From Lineus longissimus (lineage: Eukaryota; Nemertea; Pilidiophora; Heteronemertea; Lineidae), in the NCBI RefSeq assembly GCF_910592395.1, contig NC_088324.1:122001-186000 (forward strand): a stretch of DNA of 64,000 bases, written 5' to 3'. The translations under genes and the position numbers were made by a program. The notes below the pieces were generated by a model. The model saw only the letters and a list, made by a program, of their open reading frames with translations. It had not been told where the DNA came from and did no database searches. Positions 60,936-64,000 of the stretch are shown here, piece after piece (positions within the stretch are counted from its first letter, which is position 1; each line of letters starts with the position of its first letter).

Positions 60936-62192
60936 TCAGTGCTGGAGTGAAGCAATCTGAGAATTCTGGATGTTTACCTGGGCGTCAGAAACCACGAATA
61001 TGTGCATTTTGTATGGTCCCTTTCCAGATTTCTTTGTAATAGATAATTGAATACCATCTTTTGTGTTCTGGAGCTTCTTTCCTGATCCGTGAAGGCGATT
61101 ATCCTCAGAAGTTCTCAGGTCCAACCATAAACCATAGTGATTAGAATCACCATAGTATTTCTCCATGGTCATGTTACAGTCATGAGTTTTCTTCAAATCT
61201 TCAGACATAAAATGTTTCTTGATCTCCTCCCATTGATCCATCATTCTCATTCCTTCTGGGAACACCTGATTGGCAACACCCTCTATTGTGATCTGCACTT
61301 TACTTATGTTAGGGTTTTCAAACTTCTCTGAATCTCTAGCTCCATCTACATAGTCAGACACAAATAGTAATAATAATCCTTTAATAGACATTCTTGGAAA
61401 GTTGATGTTCTCATTAATTAGTGTTTCATTAGCAGTAACATTGACTGTCTTAAAATGGTCTACCCAATCATAAAATATTGAGAATCCAGAATTGTACTTG
61501 TTACTCAATTGACTAGCAATCATTTTGTTGGTTACGGTATCATATTCAAAACAAATATTCTCTAGTTTGTAGCCCATGCTAGCTGTGTTTGTGGTGACTA
61601 TGATTTCCTCCTTTGGTGCTAAAGTTATTTCAATAATCACATCTTCTTGAATTGGAAACTTGTAAAATGGAGCATGATGATGGAATAGTTCAAAATCTAA
61701 TGGTATTTTGTACTTCTTGTCAAACACTTTCTTTAAAGTCTTTTCATTAGCTGTTTCTCCAGTGACATCAGCTTCAGCGACTCCTGATCTTAATTCTCTA
61801 AGATTTTTTGACTGAATACCCTGAAAAACTCTATCATTTCTTTCTTCTTCTGTAAACCACAGATCTTTAAATGTAGAATAATGACTGTATTCGTCAAGGT
61901 CAAATATCTGCTCTGTTCCCCACTTAACCACCATCTTTGAAATCAGGTTTCTACCAAGATTATTTACAACACTATTTTTAGAATCACCAGAAATGGTTAC
62001 ATCAGCAGACAGATAAAGAGATTTAGGTACAAAGAATGTATTCTCTCGCAATGCCGGTATTCTAACATACAGTGTTTCTTTGGGGTTAGCAGATGATGGG
62101 TTGTGAGTAATGATATGATGCTGCCTTTCAGCTTTTAAACCAAGTGGAATCTTATGTGCCCTTTCGGTATTTAATAAATATCCTGTTGCCAT
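60936..62192 (-). CDS. Major capsid protein (double-jelly-roll type), intact
   Basis: 418 aa, uninterrupted. 'HHIITHNPSSANPKETLYVR' near the start, 'VVNNLGRNLISKMVVKWG', 'YSTFKDLWFTEEERNDRV', later 'MSIKGLLLLFVSDYVD', 'RLHGSGKKLQNTKDGIQL'. It matches E1 2564-3781 along its whole length. Shorter than many Polinton capsid proteins. It is next to the penton-like and small membrane genes on the same strand, a virion-structure cluster. Start preceded by 'taaataaatagaaaATG'. Fold assigned from family resemblance, not from a structure. Confidence 0.86.
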   Translation of the reverse strand: MATGYLLNTERAHKIPLGLKAERQHHIITHNPSSANPKETLYVRIPALRENTFFVPKSLYLSADVTISGDSKNSVVNNLGRNLISKMVVKWGTEQIFDLDEYSHYSTFKDLWFTEEERNDRVFQGIQSKNLRELRSGVAEADVTGETANEKTLKKVFDKKYKIPLDFELFHHHAPFYKFPIQEDVIIEITLAPKEEIIVTTNTASMGYKLENICFEYDTVTNKMIASQLSNKYNSGFSIFYDWVDHFKTVNVTANETLINENINFPRMSIKGLLLLFVSDYVDGARDSEKFENPNISKVQITIEGVANQVFPEGMRMMDQWEEIKKHFMSEDLKKTHDCNMTMEKYYGDSNHYGLWLDLRTSEDNRLHGSGKKLQNTKDGIQLSITKKSGKGPYKMHIFVVSDAQVNIQNSQIASLQH

Positions 62193-62923
62193 TTTCTATT
62201 TATTTACTAGTAAAATTATGTTACATTTTCCAGGCAAAATTAAGACCTCTAAAAACCACTTGGTTCCACAGTAAATAGAAATACTACAGGTGGCGCCACA
62301 TGGTGTCAAACTGGTACATCATTCCCCTTACTACACAGATAAACCACCGCATCTAATCCCTTTAAGCAGAATTACATATATCTTTGACTACCGGTAGTTC
62401 AAAAATTCCCGCCCATGACGTCATCACCTAGCTCATGAAGAACTGAACAACACACAACACACTTCTTTACTAGAGGACTGTTTTATTCTAGACTAAAAGA
62501 TTTTGAAAGATATCCTCATGTCATCCTATCAATTTACATGAAATCTATTTTCAAATGTTGGTTTAAAGAGAGTTATCCGCAAAGATAATCAGTAGGGTCC
62601 ACTCCTGAATGTAATTGGCATTCCCATCACGGCTGTGGTCTGTCAAAATCAGTGTCACCAGGGCACACCAGGGTACATGTGAATGGACACAGTCGTCGTC
62701 AACTGGGGCCTACCAGTGGTTGTCTGCAAGATGAATGAAGATTTCAGTTACGCACAATCTCACCAGATGGAGGAAGTGTGACGTTAACATCATGTCTCCA
62801 TGGAATCAATAACAGCATTGTGCAAGAATAATACCAGGAGGCTTACATCTGTGGTTACGGTTGTACAATTGCGGAGCATACATGAATCTACAAATAAAAG
62901 ATTGGAAAAAGCACTAACCTGTG
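62193..62923. other. Non-coding stretch between capsid gene and terminal gene
   Basis: No ORF supported. It contains a perfect CRE-like octamer 'tgacgtca' at ~62415 and AT-rich capsid-gene upstream sequence at its left end. The right half (62550-62900) has higher GC and a host-like composition. Confidence 0.5.
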
Positions 62924-63385
62924 TTAAAAGTCTTCCTTCATGATTTCTGATTTCCTCAAATCGATCTCTTTCTCAATCGATTGAAGTTCCTGATGGTCTT
63001 TGAGAATTTTAAAGGAGAGTTTTTCCATACGTTCTTTTTTCTTTTTAATCTTGTCTAGCAATCGATTTCTGTCCTTCCTGAGATCCCTCAAAATGTCGTT
63101 TGAGTTGCCTGGAAGCTTTCGAATCGAAAGTAAACTTTCATAAAAGTGTGCCAATGTTTGTGATCTATCGGTCACGGGCAGAACTTGCGAATTGGACGTT
63201 TCCATTGGTGATTGTTGCTGCATTTGCGGCTGAACATGTTGTTGAAACTGTTGTTGCTGCATTTGCGGCTGAACATGTTGTTGAAACTGTTGTTGCTGCA
63301 TTTGCGGCTGAAACTGTTGTTGCTGGGATGTGCCAGGATTTGAAAAATTGGATCCTTCCATTATTAGAGACTTATGATGTGTCAC
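62924..63385 (-). CDS. Gln-rich coiled-coil protein of unknown origin
   Basis: 153 aa from 63385, or 145 aa from the second Met at 63361 ('MEGSNFSNPGTSQQQQF', the likelier start). Tandem 'QPQMQQQQFQQHV' words, then 'LAHFYESLLSIRKLPGNSND', then a strongly charged coiled coil to the end ('DKIKKKKERMEKLSFKILK', 'SIEKEIDLRKSEIMKEDF'). A GT splice-donor-like 'caggttagt' lies just after the stop, so an intron-bearing host-derived transcript is possible. No E1 homologue. Confidence 0.5.
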   Translation of the reverse strand: MTHHKSLIMEGSNFSNPGTSQQQQFQPQMQQQQFQQHVQPQMQQQQFQQHVQPQMQQQSPMETSNSQVLPVTDRSQTLAHFYESLLSIRKLPGNSNDILRDLRKDRNRLLDKIKKKKERMEKLSFKILKDHQELQSIEKEIDLRKSEIMKEDF

Positions 63386-63520
63386 ACAGCGCTTAAATCT
63401 GGTGAGAGATATTTCATCAGAATAACATTTGCCTTTAAACCATAGTGATATTCAGTTGTACAATGGCCATATCAGATGTTGCAATCATTAATTATTTTTG
63501 CTTGTCAAAGACATGAAAAG

Positions 63521-63650
63521 GCCTATTGTGTCTTAATGCGTTTATCCGACAGAATTTTCGAAAAATATTTTCAGCGCTGAAAATTATTTTTGCGTCGTTA
63601 AAATAATGTCTCGAAATTCTGTCGGATAAACGCATTAACGAACAATAGAC
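63521..63650. repeat. 130 bp near-perfect palindrome inside E2
   Basis: Arms 63521-63561 and 63610-63650 pair over ~41 bp ('taatgcgtttatccgacaga' within), and the centre holds another palindrome 'ttttcagcgctgaaaa'. It could be a nested MITE or a structural element near the terminus. Confidence 0.82.
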
Positions 63651-63936
63651 CATTGTAATACTTTGGGACGTGAGTATTGTTTGGTAACATATGTTACCAT
63701 GTACATGCAGACACTGTCAACATTATTTTCAATAGATTCAAGCAACAATGATTAATCACTGTAACAGCTGTCTTGTAGGCCTACAGCATTTATTGGAATA
63801 CGCTGGGACTGTCAAGATGTGCGAACTTCAAGGGTTCATTTCTCTGCCATTTCTCAATGGATATTTGCAATGATGTATCCTTGGAAAGCTATTGACGTGT
63901 ACTTTCTGTTGGAATACAGTAAGTCATGATTACATT
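63651..63936. other. Subterminal non-coding region of E2
   Basis: No gene, repeat or regulatory motif recognised between the palindrome and the terminal inverted repeat. Confidence 0.5.
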
Positions 63937-64000
63937 AACCCATTGAACTCTAGTATTCCCTTACCATTTCATTGCAACGCTTCACTGGGAATCTCATGAA
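63937..64000 (-). repeat. E2 right terminal inverted repeat (partial)
   Basis: Reverse complement of the inner part of the left TIR (44532-44620): shared 'actagag.tcaatgggtt' and 'gtgaagcgttgcaatgaaat'. One copy of the 25 bp unit is visible instead of two. It continues beyond the window. Confidence 0.88.

Larger units (their letters stand above)
44398..64000. mobile_element. Polinton/Maverick element E2 (right end outside window)
   Basis: Left boundary set by loss of homology to host units; the terminus begins AG. Matching inverted repeats lie at 44532-44620 and 63937-64000. It encodes polymerase B, integrase with chromodomain, packaging ATPase, intact capsid protein, penton-like proteins, HNH nuclease and small membrane proteins. 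Most E1 families are present but rearranged, with extra genes (47764, 62924 and a second penton-like pair). At least 19.6 kb. The polymerase and one membrane-protein gene carry frameshift or stop. Confidence 0.93.

Overview
This window is invertebrate animal DNA, probably from a marine species that cannot be identified from sequence alone. The evidence is GT-AG introns, a secreted multidomain VWD-C8-TIL protein gene, a DIRS-type tyrosine-recombinase retrotransposon, a solo LTR, small DNA transposons and two large Polinton/Maverick (virus-like) elements. Nothing suggests a prokaryotic origin.

Layout. (1) 1-16327: most of a Polinton, called E1 here. Its left end lies outside the window; its right end is fixed at 16327 by comparison with uninserted copies of the host locus. 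It has ~1.2 kb terminal inverted repeats (TIRs) that each carry a copy of one gene. It encodes a packaging ATPase, major capsid protein, integrase, protein-primed DNA polymerase B, HNH nuclease, a penton-like protein and several small membrane proteins. Several genes are interrupted. (2) 16328-44397: a minus-strand host gene built of tandem ~5.7 kb genomic units. Each complete unit has nine exons that sum to 1530 bp (510 codons; 1533 bp in unit I) and keep phase. Units I-III are complete, and unit IV is cut short by E1. Every insertion in this region lies in an intron: a 6.3 kb DIRS element, a 785 bp DNA transposon, a 172 bp MITE-like insert, a 486 bp solo LTR, and an older inverted-repeat element that predates the duplications. 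(3) 44398-64000: a second, divergent Polinton (E2), whose right end lies just outside the window.

E1 and E2 share about thirteen gene families in different order and orientation: polymerase, integrase, ATPase, major capsid protein, penton-like protein, HNH nuclease, a C-terminally anchored structural protein, a Pro/Gly-rich membrane protein, four other small membrane proteins and one helical protein. I see no Ulp1/adenain-type maturation protease in either, and the capsid protein is short (~405-418 aa). Fifteen genes start exactly at TAAATG, like the poxvirus late-promoter/start element.

The most unusual signal is in E2. A family of ~30 bp repeats, each made of two tiny hairpins, occurs more than twenty times between 45.9 and 59.3 kb. 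Many copies sit in frame inside coding sequence, and their stems carry compensatory base changes. E1 has its own GC-rich short motif, also found inside coding sequence and TIRs.
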